Shown here: positions 1 through 5,432 of the stretch, one piece after another
How positions within the stretch are numbered: the stretch's first letter is position 1
Layout: the number at the start of each line of letters is the position of its first letter
NCBI GenBank assembly: GCA_900545055.1
Contig: UQXP01000077.1
Span: 1-5,523, forward strand
DNA from: an uncultured Collinsella sp.
GTDB taxonomy: Bacteria > Actinomycetota > Coriobacteriia > Coriobacteriales > Coriobacteriaceae
Reading direction: 5' to 3'
DNA: 5,523 nt
Program-made: the position numbers and the translations under genes
Notes under the pieces: generated by a model
Told to the model about the DNA's origin: nothing
The model's input: the letters and a program-made list of their open reading frames with translations, nothing else
Databases searched by the model: none

Positions 1-122
1 CCGACTCCATCCGCGACGTCATGGCGTTCCCCAAGACGGCCAGCGGCTCCGACCTCATGTCGGGCGCCCCGAGTGCCGTTAGCGGTGCCCAGCTCAAGGA
101 CGTCAGCCTGCGCCTGATGTAG
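1..122 (+). CDS. aspS: Aspartyl-tRNA synthetase, C-terminal end (partial)
   Basis: The 5' end lies outside the window; 39 complete codons and a TAG stop are visible. The peptide begins DSIRDVMAFPKTASGSDLMS and continues GAPSAV. This is the characteristic C-terminal stretch of bacterial class II aspartyl-tRNA synthetases, in which an R-D-V-[IM]-A-F-P-K-T segment is followed by LM-x-GAPS. The enzyme charges tRNA-Asp with aspartate in the cytoplasm. The active-site motifs 1, 2 and 3 lie upstream, so it cannot be told here whether the enzyme is discriminating or also charges tRNA-Asn. The last residues (QLKDVSLRLM) match the short helical tail seen in the family. A strong intrinsic terminator follows 24 bp after the stop, so aspS ends its transcription unit here. 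It converges with the LacI-type gene. Confidence 0.9.
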   Translation, partial: DSIRDVMAFPKTASGSDLMSGAPSAVSGAQLKDVSLRLM

Positions 123-145
123 GCAAGCGGCTACATATTGCTTGC
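123..145 (+). other. Small stem-loop just after the aspS stop
   Basis: The 6-bp arms gcaagc (123-128) and gcttgc (140-145) are perfectly complementary around an 11-nt loop. They abut the main terminator stem directly, so the aspS 3' UTR would fold as two adjacent hairpins. This could protect the 3' end or may be incidental. Confidence 0.4.
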
Positions 146-181
146 AACGAGGGAAGGACGTGTGCCTTCCCTCGTTTTTTA
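146..181 (+). terminator. Intrinsic terminator of aspS
   Basis: A perfect 12-bp stem is formed by aacgagggaagg (146-157) and ccttccctcgtt (165-176), with the 7-nt loop acgtgtg. A run of T continues through 180. This is a textbook Rho-independent terminator on the plus strand. On the minus strand the stem is followed by only two T residues from the stem itself and then gcaagc, so it should act mainly in the aspS direction. Confidence 0.92.
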
Positions 182-253
182 TACGCCGAGATTGTGAGGG
201 CATGGGATGACCGGGCGTCGCGGAAAGTGCGTCCCGGAATCTGTGTCCAGAAC

Positions 254-297
254 GGGTCGCGCTTTCCCAAAGGGGGTCCTCTGGGAAAGCGCGACCC
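254..297. other. Array hairpin A, 15-bp perfect stem
   Basis: The arm gggtcgcgctttccc (254-268) pairs perfectly with gggaaagcgcgaccc (283-297). The 14-nt loop can form a small inner stem (agg/cct) closing on gggt. The left arm can also pair imperfectly, 13 of 15 including one wobble, with the orphan arm at 221-235, giving an alternative fold. No T-run follows on either strand, so a terminator role for this hairpin is not supported. Confidence 0.85.
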
Positions 298-314
298 AGA
301 ATTCGGCAAGATAA

Positions 315-360
315 TGGGGCACAGTTTCCGATTGAGCTGTCTAACGGAAACTGTGCCCCA
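315..360. other. Array hairpin B, 16-bp perfect stem
   Basis: The arm tggggcacagtttccg (315-330) pairs perfectly with its complement at 345-360 around a 14-nt loop. Compared with hairpin A the left arm differs at five positions, and all five are matched by compensating changes in the right arm. The loop shares ctgtct with hairpin C. Neither side carries a clear T-run. Confidence 0.85.
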
Positions 361-370
361 GAATGAGCGC

Positions 371-421
371 TCAAAACGGGGCAGGCTTTCCGCAACAACT
401 GTCTGGCGGAAAGCCTGCCCC
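371..421 (-). terminator. Array hairpin C, probable terminator of the LacI-type gene
   Basis: The arm ggggcaggctttccg (378-392) pairs perfectly over 15 bp with 407-421 around a 14-nt loop. On the minus strand the hairpin starts 6 nt after the stop codon of the LacI-type gene and is followed by GTTTTGA, a short T-run. It therefore fits an intrinsic terminator for that gene, though the T-run is only four residues. On the plus strand it is followed by cagtttctt, which might weakly stop read-through from aspS. Confidence 0.6.
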
Positions 422-427
422 AGTTTC

Positions 428-1444
428 TTATAGCGAGTCTCTCTGGATCAGCTGCATGTGCATCACGGAGGTGGTGGGCTCGGCACCCTTGATCATGTCG
501 AGCGCAATGTTGGCGGCCATGTGGCCTTCTTCGCGCAGGGGCTGGCGGACGGTCGTGAGTGCGGGGACGCAGCGCGTCGCAATCTCGTGATCGTCGAAGC
601 CGACGACAGAAACGTCCGCAGGAACGGATAGGCCTGCCTCGTTGAGTGCGGTGATGACGCCAGCCGCGATACGGTCCGATCCGCAGAGCACGCCATCGAA
701 AGCAATCTCGCGCGCGAGGATCTGGTGCATGGCCTGATAGCCGTCTCCGTTGTTCCAGCCGGTATAGATAACGTTTGCGTCTGGGAGGTCTTCGCCAAAG
801 ACAGCGCGGTAGCCGCGCAGGCGGTCGACAACAGCGGGGTTGTCTTGCGGTCCCAACACGGCGACGATATCTTTGCGCCCGCGTTCCTTCATGGCGAGTG
901 CCGCAAAGTGTCCGCCCTCTTCGTCGTCAGAGTAGACCGTCGAGAACACATCGCGATAGGGGTGGCCCTCGAGCTGGCCGCACAACACGGTGGGTACGCC
1001 CAGCTCGCGCAGCACCTCGAGCAGCTCGCTGCCCTTGTAGGGGGAGACGTCGATCACGGCGTCGAACGAGCGGCGCTCAAAGTGCTCGCGTGCGCGGTTG
1101 CGCTCATGCGTAGAAGACGCCTGCAAGATAACGGGCAGATAGGACGACTCCGACAGTTCCTCGGTAATGCCGCTCAAAAACTCGCTATAGGTGGGGTCGC
1201 TGAAGAGTTCACTCAGGGGCTCGGTCACGAGCACGGCGATGATTTCCGTGCGCCCGACAGCGAGCGCTCGGCCACGAGCGTTGGGGACAAAATTGACTTC
1301 CTTGGCCGCCGCGCGGACGCGCTTTTTGGTTTCCTCGCTAATGCGGGGCGAATCGTTGAGGGCACGCGATGCCGTGGAGCGCGACACGCCGGCAGCTGCG
1401 GCAACCTCGGCAAGCGTAGGTGCGGTGCGAACTGGTTGGGTCAT
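428..1444 (-). CDS. LacI-family transcriptional regulator, probable repressor of ebgAC
   Basis: A 338-residue protein of normal LacI-family length. Residues 10-30 form the helix-turn-helix (TLAEVAAAAGVS then RSTASRALN). Residues 35-61 give the third helix and hinge, ending in the RGRAL stretch whose Leu61 corresponds to the minor-groove-intercalating hinge leucine of LacI. Residues 66-338 are a periplasmic-binding-protein-like effector domain. It includes the LCGSDRIAAG segment (253-262, Asp257 at a typical sugar-contact position), VPADVSVVGFDD (274-285) and the TTVRQP strand (297-302). A good Shine-Dalgarno (AGGAG, complement of 1450-1454) sits 5 nt before the ATG. It is divergent from ebgA, and CG-centred palindromic operators of the LacI type lie at the ebgA promoter, so control of ebgAC by a beta-galactoside or related sugar is the natural inference. 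Overall it does not resemble E. coli EbgR closely, so I give no gene name. A regulator acting elsewhere cannot be excluded. Confidence 0.93.
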   Translation of the reverse strand: MTQPVRTAPTLAEVAAAAGVSRSTASRALNDSPRISEETKKRVRAAAKEVNFVPNARGRALAVGRTEIIAVLVTEPLSELFSDPTYSEFLSGITEELSESSYLPVILQASSTHERNRAREHFERRSFDAVIDVSPYKGSELLEVLRELGVPTVLCGQLEGHPYRDVFSTVYSDDEEGGHFAALAMKERGRKDIVAVLGPQDNPAVVDRLRGYRAVFGEDLPDANVIYTGWNNGDGYQAMHQILAREIAFDGVLCGSDRIAAGVITALNEAGLSVPADVSVVGFDDHEIATRCVPALTTVRQPLREEGHMAANIALDMIKGAEPTTSVMHMQLIQRDSL

Positions 1445-1505
1445 GGCGTCTCCTGGAGAATGCGGTCGATGTTGTCGCTGATACGGGCTGGTGCGGATAC
1501 AGCTT

Positions 1506-1534
1506 ACTATAGTGCGCCTGAACAGCGTTCATGA
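1506..1534 (-). promoter_or_regulatory. Possible promoter of the LacI-type gene
   Basis: The minus strand reads TATAGT (complement of 1506-1511), five of six matches to the sigma70 -10 consensus. It would give a leader of about 55 nt before the ATG at 1444. The -35 position with 17-nt spacing reads tcatga, a poor match, so this rests on the -10 alone. An alternative is TTGCAA near 1557 with TATCAT near 1535, but its 19-nt spacing is long. Confidence 0.3.
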
Positions 1535-1646
1535 TATCCGGTGACCGGTGTCGTTTTGCAACCAAGCCGCAATCGAATACGTCTCGTGTGGGTGAGATAT
1601 CAGCGGGCGTGGTGGTTGCCTACGAGCTTAAGAACGATGTCTTGCG

Positions 1647-1664
1647 CTGAGTGTCGATACTCAG
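1647..1664. promoter_or_regulatory. CG-centred palindrome, candidate second operator
   Basis: The sequence ctgagtgtcgatactcag matches its own reverse complement at 16 of 18 positions and has tcga at the centre. The central CG and this length are typical of LacI-family operators, but the half-site is unlike the ebgA operators. It is about 110 bp upstream of the predicted ebgA -10. It could bind another regulator or be a small RNA hairpin; no T-run follows. Confidence 0.35.
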
Positions 1665-1680
1665 GGTGACATAAGTGTCC

Positions 1681-1701
1681 CGGTTGTACAACCGATTGCA
1701 C
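1681..1701. promoter_or_regulatory. Degenerate upstream operator O3 with overlapping palindrome
   Basis: Positions 1686-1701 (gtacaaccgattgcac) match 14 of 16 positions of the two downstream operators. Overlapping it, cggttgtacaaccg (1681-1694) is a perfect 14-bp palindrome made from the same half-site ggttg in inverted order. The O3 centre is 45 bp upstream of the O1 centre. It may be an auxiliary site for looping or cooperative binding, weaker than O1 and O2. Confidence 0.5.
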
Positions 1702-1730
1702 CGTTAACCCGACCAAATCGACCGTTCAGC

Positions 1731-1747
1731 GGACAACCGGTTGCACA
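1731..1747. promoter_or_regulatory. Operator O1 (LacI type), overlaps ebgA -35
   Basis: The sequence ggacaaccggttgcaca contains the perfect palindrome caaccggttg (1734-1743) with a central CG, the usual geometry for LacI-family operators. The same 17 bp recur exactly at 1773-1789. O1 includes the predicted -35 hexamer (TTGCAC, 1741-1746), so bound repressor would compete with RNA polymerase. Binding by the neighbouring regulator is inferred from position. Confidence 0.75.
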
Positions 1748-1770
1748 GTTTTTTGCATCGACCGTAAGAT
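1741..1770 (+). promoter_or_regulatory. Predicted sigma70-type promoter of ebgAC
   Basis: A -10 element TAAGAT (1765-1770) lies 18 nt after TTGCAC (1741-1746). The -10 is a good match; the -35 shares only TTG with consensus. A T-rich stretch (1749-1754) lies in the spacer. The predicted start near 1777 falls inside O2 and would give a leader of about 44 nt. The close fit with flanking operators supports the placement. Confidence 0.55.
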
Positions 1771-1772
1771 AA

Positions 1773-1789
1773 GGACAACCGGTTGCACA
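1773..1789. promoter_or_regulatory. Operator O2 (LacI type), covers the ebgA transcription start
   Basis: Identical over 17 bp to O1, with the palindrome caaccggttg at 1776-1785. Its centre is 42 bp from the centre of O1, about four helical turns, so both sites face the same side of the DNA. Lying just after the -10, it is ideally placed to block initiation. It ends 18 bp before the ebgA Shine-Dalgarno. Confidence 0.75.
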
Positions 1790-1820
1790 AGAATCACTGC
1801 GATGACGAAGGAGCATCACC

Positions 1821-4800
1821 ATGGACGCCATTAACGATTGGGAAAACCAAGCGCTCACCCACAGGAACCGCCTGGCACCCCATGCGTACTTCATGGGTTA
1901 CGAGACCGCCGATCTCGCCGCTACGTACAGCCGCGAGCTGTCGCGCGGGTTTGTCCAGCTGTCCGGCTCGTGGCAGTTCCGCCTCTTTGAGGGGCCTGCT
2001 GCCGTCTCTAACGAGGAGCTTTCCACGTACGAGCCCGAGTGGGATCACGTGGAGGTTCCGCACCTGTGGCAGGTGGATGGTTATGGCAACCTTGCCTACA
2101 CCGACGAGGGTTTCCCGTTCCCGGTGGATCAGCCGTTCGTTCCCTCTGACGATCCCACGGGCGTGTACCAGCGTATCGTCAACCTTCCTGCCGTTCCTGC
2201 CGGCGCTCGCGAGATCATTCGCTTTGACGGCATCGAGAGCTATGGCGAGCTGTATGTTAACGGTCGGTTTATCGGCATGACCAAGGGCTCGCGCCTGTCC
2301 GCCGAGTTCGACGTTACCGACGCGCTCGTCGAGGGCGACAACCTGTTTGCGGTCAAGGTCCTGCAGTACAGCGACGGCAGCTATATCGAGGACCAGGACA
2401 TGTGGTGGGCCTCGGGCATCTTCCGCGATGTCTACCTTATGCAGCGTCCCGCTGCTCATCTGGTCGACTTTAGGTTCCGCACGCACCGCGAGGGCGATAC
2501 CGCTTTGATCACGCTCGATACGGTTGCCGAGGGCGCTTCCCGCGTTGTGTTTACGCTCAGCGATGGCGAGAACGTGGTGGCTACGGGCGAGTGCGTCGAC
2601 GGCCATGCCGAGTGCAGCGTTGCCGATGCCCACTTCTGGAATCCCGAGGACCCCTTCCTCTATGACCTTACGTTTGAGGTCTACGACGGCGACCAGGTCA
2701 GCGAGTACGTCCCGCATCGCCAGGGCCTTGCCGAGGTGACGGTCGAGGGCAATCATATCTACCTCAACGGCACCTACTTTAAGATGCATGGCGTCAACCG
2801 CCACGATCACGACGATCACAAGGGCCGCGCCGTGGGCCTCGATCGCATGCGCCGCGACCTGGAGCTCATGAAGCAGCACAACATCAACGCGGTGCGCACG
2901 TCCCATTACGCCAACGACCCGCGCTTTTACGAGCTGTGCGACGAGTATGGCATCATGCTGGTCGCCGAGACCGATATGGAGAGCCACGGCTTCGAGAATA
3001 TCGGCAATATCGCCCTGGTCACCGACGACCCGGCATGGGAGCCGGCCTACGTCGACCGCATCGAGCGCCTGGTGATGCAGGAGCGCAACCACGCCTGCAT
3101 CATTATGTGGTCGATGGGCAACGAGAGCGGCTATGGCTGCAACATCCGCGCGATGTACGCCAAGGCTCACGAGCTCGATGGTCGCCCGGTCCATTACGAG
3201 GAGGACCGCAACGCCGATACCGTCGACGTCATTTCCACCATGTACTCCCGTGTGTCGCAGATGAACGACTTTGGCGAGCATCCGTTCCCCAAGCCGCGCA
3301 TCAACTGCGAGTACGGTCACTCCATGGGCAATGGCCCCGGAGGCCTGTCCGAGTACCAGGAGGTCTTCGATTGCTGGGATTGCATCCAAGGCCAGTTTAT
3401 CTGGGAATGGTGCGACCACGGTTTGGCTGCTGTGACCGAGGACGGCGTTGCCTACGATATGTATGGTGGCGACAACGGCGATTACCCCAACAACAGCAAC
3501 TTCTGCATCGATGGCATGGTGTTCCCCTGGCAGCAGCCGAGTCCGGGCCTCACTGAGTATGGCCAGGTCATCTGCCCGGTTCGCATGGCTTATGACGCCG
3601 AGGCAGGCGAGCTGACCGTCACCAACAAGCGTTGGTTTACCACCCTCGAGGATGTCTGCCTGTCGGCCGAGACCCTGGTGGACGGCGACGTTGTGTGCCG
3701 CAAGACGCTCATGCCCGGTGCGGTTGCCCCCGGCGAGTCCGTCCAGCTGCCGCTGGTGATTCGCGAGGCCGCAGTGGGGGAGACCCTGCTGACCGTGCAC
3801 GCCTACACCATGGCCGCTCACGTCTGGTGCGAGCCGATGTTCCAACTGGGTGCAAGCCAGTTTGCCATCGCTAACCATCCGGCGCCAGCCATCGCGGCTC
3901 CCACTCGTCCTGAGCTTACGGTCGAGGAGACCGAGCAGGAAATCCGCATTCACTCCCTCAACGGTGAGCTGACCTTCAGCAAGGTCAACGGTACCGTGAG
4001 CGAGTGGAAGGCATCCGGCCGCGACGTCATGGCCTCTGGTCCCCAGGTTGGTTTTTGGCATCCGCTCGTCGATAACCATGCGCAGGAGTATGACTCACTG
4101 TGGAAGGACAACTTCATCGATGTGATGCAGACGTCTACCCGCAAGGTTTCTTGGAAGCAGGATGGCAATGCGGTCGTCGTGACCGTGGGCCAGCGTATCG
4201 CTCCTCCCGTCCGCGCGTTCGGCATGCGCGTCGAGCTCGTCTACACCGTGCTTCCGAGCGGTCGTGTCGACCTCAAGGTTTCCGGCGAGCCCTATGGCGA
4301 TTACTCGGATATCATCCCGCGCATCGGCATCTCCTTCGAAGTCCCCGGTTGCGATCGTGCCGTCGAGTGGTATGGCCACGGCCCAGGCGAGAACTATCCG
4401 GACTCGCTGCGCGCCAACCCGGTCGGTCATTACCGCGCTACGGTCGACGACATGTTCACGCCCTACGTTATGCCTCAGGACTGCGCCAACCGCGAGGGTA
4501 CCCGCTGGGTTGCCCTGCGCTCCAGCCACGGTGACGGCGTGCTGGTAACCCGTCCGGTTGACGCTGCCTCCAACCCGTTCTCGTTCTCGGCATGGCCCTA
4601 TAGCTGCGAGGCCATCGATAACGCCAAGCACGTCTACGACCTTGTCAAGGGCGACACGGTCACGGTCAACATCAACGACCAGCTGCTCGGCCTTGGTTCG
4701 AACTCTTGGGGTTCCGAGGTGCTCGATTCCTACCGCACCCGTTTTGAGAGCTTCAGCTTTGAGGTGTCCCTGCGACCGCTGACGTCTGCCGATCTGGCTC

Positions 4801-4829
4801 AGGCGCTGGCACCCATTAAGGAGGCATAA
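1821..4829 (+). CDS. ebgA: Beta-galactosidase large subunit, GH2 family (EbgA type)
   Basis: A 1002-residue glycoside hydrolase family 2 enzyme that cleaves terminal beta-galactosides such as lactose. The N-terminus (WENQALTHRNRLAPHAYF) and EDQDMWWASGIFRDVYL (from 190) match E. coli EbgA closely. Approximate layout: sugar-binding jelly roll 25-220, Ig-like domain 225-305, TIM barrel 310-595, second Ig-like domain 600-695, C-terminal beta-sandwich 697-990. The acid/base is Glu435 in WSMGNESGYG and the nucleophile is Glu497 in NCEYGHSMGNGPGG. Likely magnesium ligands are Glu387, His389 and Glu435. His328 (GVNRHDH), His362, Asp193 and Trp963 sit at positions matching LacZ active-site residues. 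There is no signal peptide, so it acts in the cytoplasm. The start is fixed by AAGGAG at 1808-1813, 7 nt before ATG, and by alignment to EbgA. It is slightly shorter than E. coli EbgA, mainly at the C-terminus. One oddity is Ala364 where the GH2 signature has proline (HYP). Confidence 0.96.
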   Translation: MDAINDWENQALTHRNRLAPHAYFMGYETADLAATYSRELSRGFVQLSGSWQFRLFEGPAAVSNEELSTYEPEWDHVEVPHLWQVDGYGNLAYTDEGFPFPVDQPFVPSDDPTGVYQRIVNLPAVPAGAREIIRFDGIESYGELYVNGRFIGMTKGSRLSAEFDVTDALVEGDNLFAVKVLQYSDGSYIEDQDMWWASGIFRDVYLMQRPAAHLVDFRFRTHREGDTALITLDTVAEGASRVVFTLSDGENVVATGECVDGHAECSVADAHFWNPEDPFLYDLTFEVYDGDQVSEYVPHRQGLAEVTVEGNHIYLNGTYFKMHGVNRHDHDDHKGRAVGLDRMRRDLELMKQHNINAVRTSHYANDPRFYELCDEYGIMLVAETDMESHGFENIGNIALVTDDPAWEPAYVDRIERLVMQERNHACIIMWSMGNESGYGCNIRAMYAKAHELDGRPVHYEEDRNADTVDVISTMYSRVSQMNDFGEHPFPKPRINCEYGHSMGNGPGGLSEYQEVFDCWDCIQGQFIWEWCDHGLAAVTEDGVAYDMYGGDNGDYPNNSNFCIDGMVFPWQQPSPGLTEYGQVICPVRMAYDAEAGELTVTNKRWFTTLEDVCLSAETLVDGDVVCRKTLMPGAVAPGESVQLPLVIREAAVGETLLTVHAYTMAAHVWCEPMFQLGASQFAIANHPAPAIAAPTRPELTVEETEQEIRIHSLNGELTFSKVNGTVSEWKASGRDVMASGPQVGFWHPLVDNHAQEYDSLWKDNFIDVMQTSTRKVSWKQDGNAVVVTVGQRIAPPVRAFGMRVELVYTVLPSGRVDLKVSGEPYGDYSDIIPRIGISFEVPGCDRAVEWYGHGPGENYPDSLRANPVGHYRATVDDMFTPYVMPQDCANREGTRWVALRSSHGDGVLVTRPVDAASNPFSFSAWPYSCEAIDNAKHVYDLVKGDTVTVNINDQLLGLGSNSWGSEVLDSYRTRFESFSFEVSLRPLTSADLAQALAPIKEA
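4818..4824 (+). promoter_or_regulatory. Shine-Dalgarno of ebgC inside the end of ebgA
   Basis: AAGGAGG is a full-strength Shine-Dalgarno and lies within the last codons of ebgA (Lys-Glu-Ala-stop), 8 nt before the ebgC ATG. Ribosomes ending ebgA would sit on it, which fits translational coupling and balanced subunit synthesis. Confidence 0.85.
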
Positions 4830-4832
4830 GCC

Positions 4833-5288
4833 ATGCATGTCTTTAACTCGCGCGCCGATTTCGACGCTCAGATGAAGTCCGTCAAGAAGTGGATGCGCAC
4901 CGGCCAGGCGCTCGATGGTGTTGCTGACCTGCAGCACGACGTGGCTTACTCCATCGGCGACTCGTTGGTGTACTGGTGGGTCTATGCCCGCGAGGCCGCT
5001 ACCGCCGATCTGGTCGGTCACCGTCGCTATCATGCCGTGCTCGCCCCGCTCGACGGCGACCTGACTGTCGAGGTTGCCCCCAAGGCAGGCCTCATCTGCA
5101 CCCGCGCCTACAGCGATATCGATGATCGCGAGCGCTTTGAGGGTACGGGGGAGACTGTGACGATTCCCGCCGGCGGCGTTGCTGTCGTCGAGATCGACGA
5201 GGCCTACCGTGTCGTGGCTGATGCCGCGGATCCCCGCGTCGTGGTACTGCACGTGACGGTTGAAGGATATTCCTTCCCCAACAAGTAG
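4833..5288 (+). CDS. ebgC: Beta-galactosidase small subunit, EbgC (YhcH/YjgK/YiaL family)
   Basis: A 151-residue protein of the DUF386 cupin-like family, almost the same length as E. coli EbgC. Matching blocks are YSIGDSLVY (39-47), GHRRYHAVLAPLDGDLTVEVAPK (62-84; GHRRY is diagnostic), DRERFEGTGETV (98-109), DEAYR (122-126) and the C-terminal VTVEGYSFPNK (141-151), where EbgC has a VTIEDGYFHNK ending. In E. coli, EbgC associates with EbgA in a hetero-octamer and is needed for full activity; the same partnership is inferred here. Free-standing relatives of this family include sugar-processing proteins, but the 3-bp spacing to ebgA argues for the subunit role. Where EbgC has His-Glu-Ala-Tyr-Arg this protein has Asp-Glu-Ala-Tyr-Arg. 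No signal peptide or membrane segment is seen. Start supported by the AAGGAGG at 4818-4824. Confidence 0.95.
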   Translation: MHVFNSRADFDAQMKSVKKWMRTGQALDGVADLQHDVAYSIGDSLVYWWVYAREAATADLVGHRRYHAVLAPLDGDLTVEVAPKAGLICTRAYSDIDDRERFEGTGETVTIPAGGVAVVEIDEAYRVVADAADPRVVVLHVTVEGYSFPNK

Positions 5289-5292
5289 TATT

Positions 5293-5312
5293 CGTCCGCC
5301 TGGACGTTTGCT
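5293..5312 (+). terminator. Weak hairpin after ebgC
   Basis: cgtcc (5293-5297) pairs with ggacg (5302-5306) around a gcct loop, followed by tttgctt. The hairpin starts 5 bp after the ebgC stop. The stem is only 5 bp and the T-run three residues, so any termination here would be partial. Confidence 0.35.
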
Positions 5313-5321
5313 TCGCGCCGT

Positions 5322-5380
5322 TAAGGGGGATGGCTTTGTTGACTCCCTTTTCCCCATTCCCCTTAGCAGGGGTTGATTTC
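5322..5380 (+). other. Mutually exclusive hairpins in the ebgC downstream region
   Basis: The run taagggg (5322-5328) can pair with cccctta (5359-5365) over 7 bp with a 30-nt loop, or in part with ccctt at 5345-5349. The same C-rich segment cccct (5359-5363) can instead pair with agggg (5368-5372) around a 4-nt loop, followed by ttgattt, a weak terminator shape. These folds compete with one another. They could form part of a terminator cluster. Confidence 0.35.
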
Positions 5381-5432
5381 CGATCTCAGCCGAACACATT
5401 GAGCGGATAGGCCGTTCCCGCAGTTAGCCGAA

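Larger units (their letters stand above)
221..421. repeat. 62-bp tandem repeat array forming covarying hairpins
   Basis: Four copies of an arm of the form sGGAAA-n-CCC start at 221, 283, 345 and 407, exactly 62 bp apart. Three copies of the opposite arm start at 254, 316 and 378, again exactly 62 bp apart. Each period is a 15-nt right arm, an 18-nt linker usually starting AGAAT or GGAAT, a 15-nt left arm and a 14-nt loop. The three complete hairpins are perfectly paired, although their stem sequences differ from one another at 3 to 5 positions. The first right arm (221-235) has no matching left arm upstream at 192-206, so the array looks truncated or decayed at that side. It fills the gap between the convergent 3' ends of aspS and the LacI-type gene. 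I do not recognise it as a named repeat family. Confidence 0.9.
1717..1789 (+). repeat. Direct duplication of an operator-bearing promoter module
   Basis: The blocks atcgaccgt and ggacaaccggttgcaca occur together twice, in the same order. The first copy is at 1717-1725 plus 1731-1747, and the second at 1757-1765 plus 1773-1789. The gap between blocks is 5 bp in the first copy and 7 bp in the second. In the second copy the gap overlaps the predicted -10. The arrangement looks like a tandem duplication followed by divergence and a 2-bp length change. Confidence 0.7.
1445..1820. other. Divergent regulatory region between the lacI-type gene and ebgA
   Basis: This 376-bp stretch has no convincing gene. 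The right-hand third (1681-1820) is densely occupied by operator-like palindromes, the ebgA promoter and the ebgA ribosome binding site. The middle holds a CG-centred palindrome at 1647-1664. The left part holds the leader and probable promoter of the LacI-type gene, plus an isolated half-site gcaacc at 1558-1563 and a ccggt-g-accgg inverted repeat at 1538-1548. Roughly 1565-1640 shows nothing I can name. Confidence 0.7.

Noticed and set aside
221..421. CRISPR array
   Set aside because: The period is regular, but the conserved parts are inverted arms with covarying sequence, not identical direct repeats with unique spacers, and there are only three to four units and no cas genes.
194..433. 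Small plus-strand gene through the hairpin array
   Set aside because: The frame simply reads through the 62-bp repeats, has no good ribosome binding site and translates inverted arms; a structured non-coding element explains the region better.
725..1534. A 269-codon plus-strand frame opposite the LacI-type gene
   Set aside because: It lies opposite a well-supported LacI-family gene and has no recognisable protein motif or good ribosome binding site.
1538..1548. Inverted repeat ccggt-g-accgg as an operator for the LacI-type gene
   Set aside because: Short, odd-spaced and unlike the ebgA operators; likely chance in GC-rich DNA.
1794..4079. A 761-codon open frame on the minus strand opposite ebgA
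   Set aside because: It mirrors the codons of a clear GH2 enzyme; its translation is low-complexity, rich in V, A, H and D, with no recognisable domain. Long antisense frames are expected opposite GC-rich genes with strong codon bias.
4095..5399. A 434-codon minus-strand frame across the end of ebgA and ebgC
   Set aside because: Same shadow effect. It crosses the ebgA-ebgC junction, and both plus-strand genes have clear homology and ribosome binding sites.
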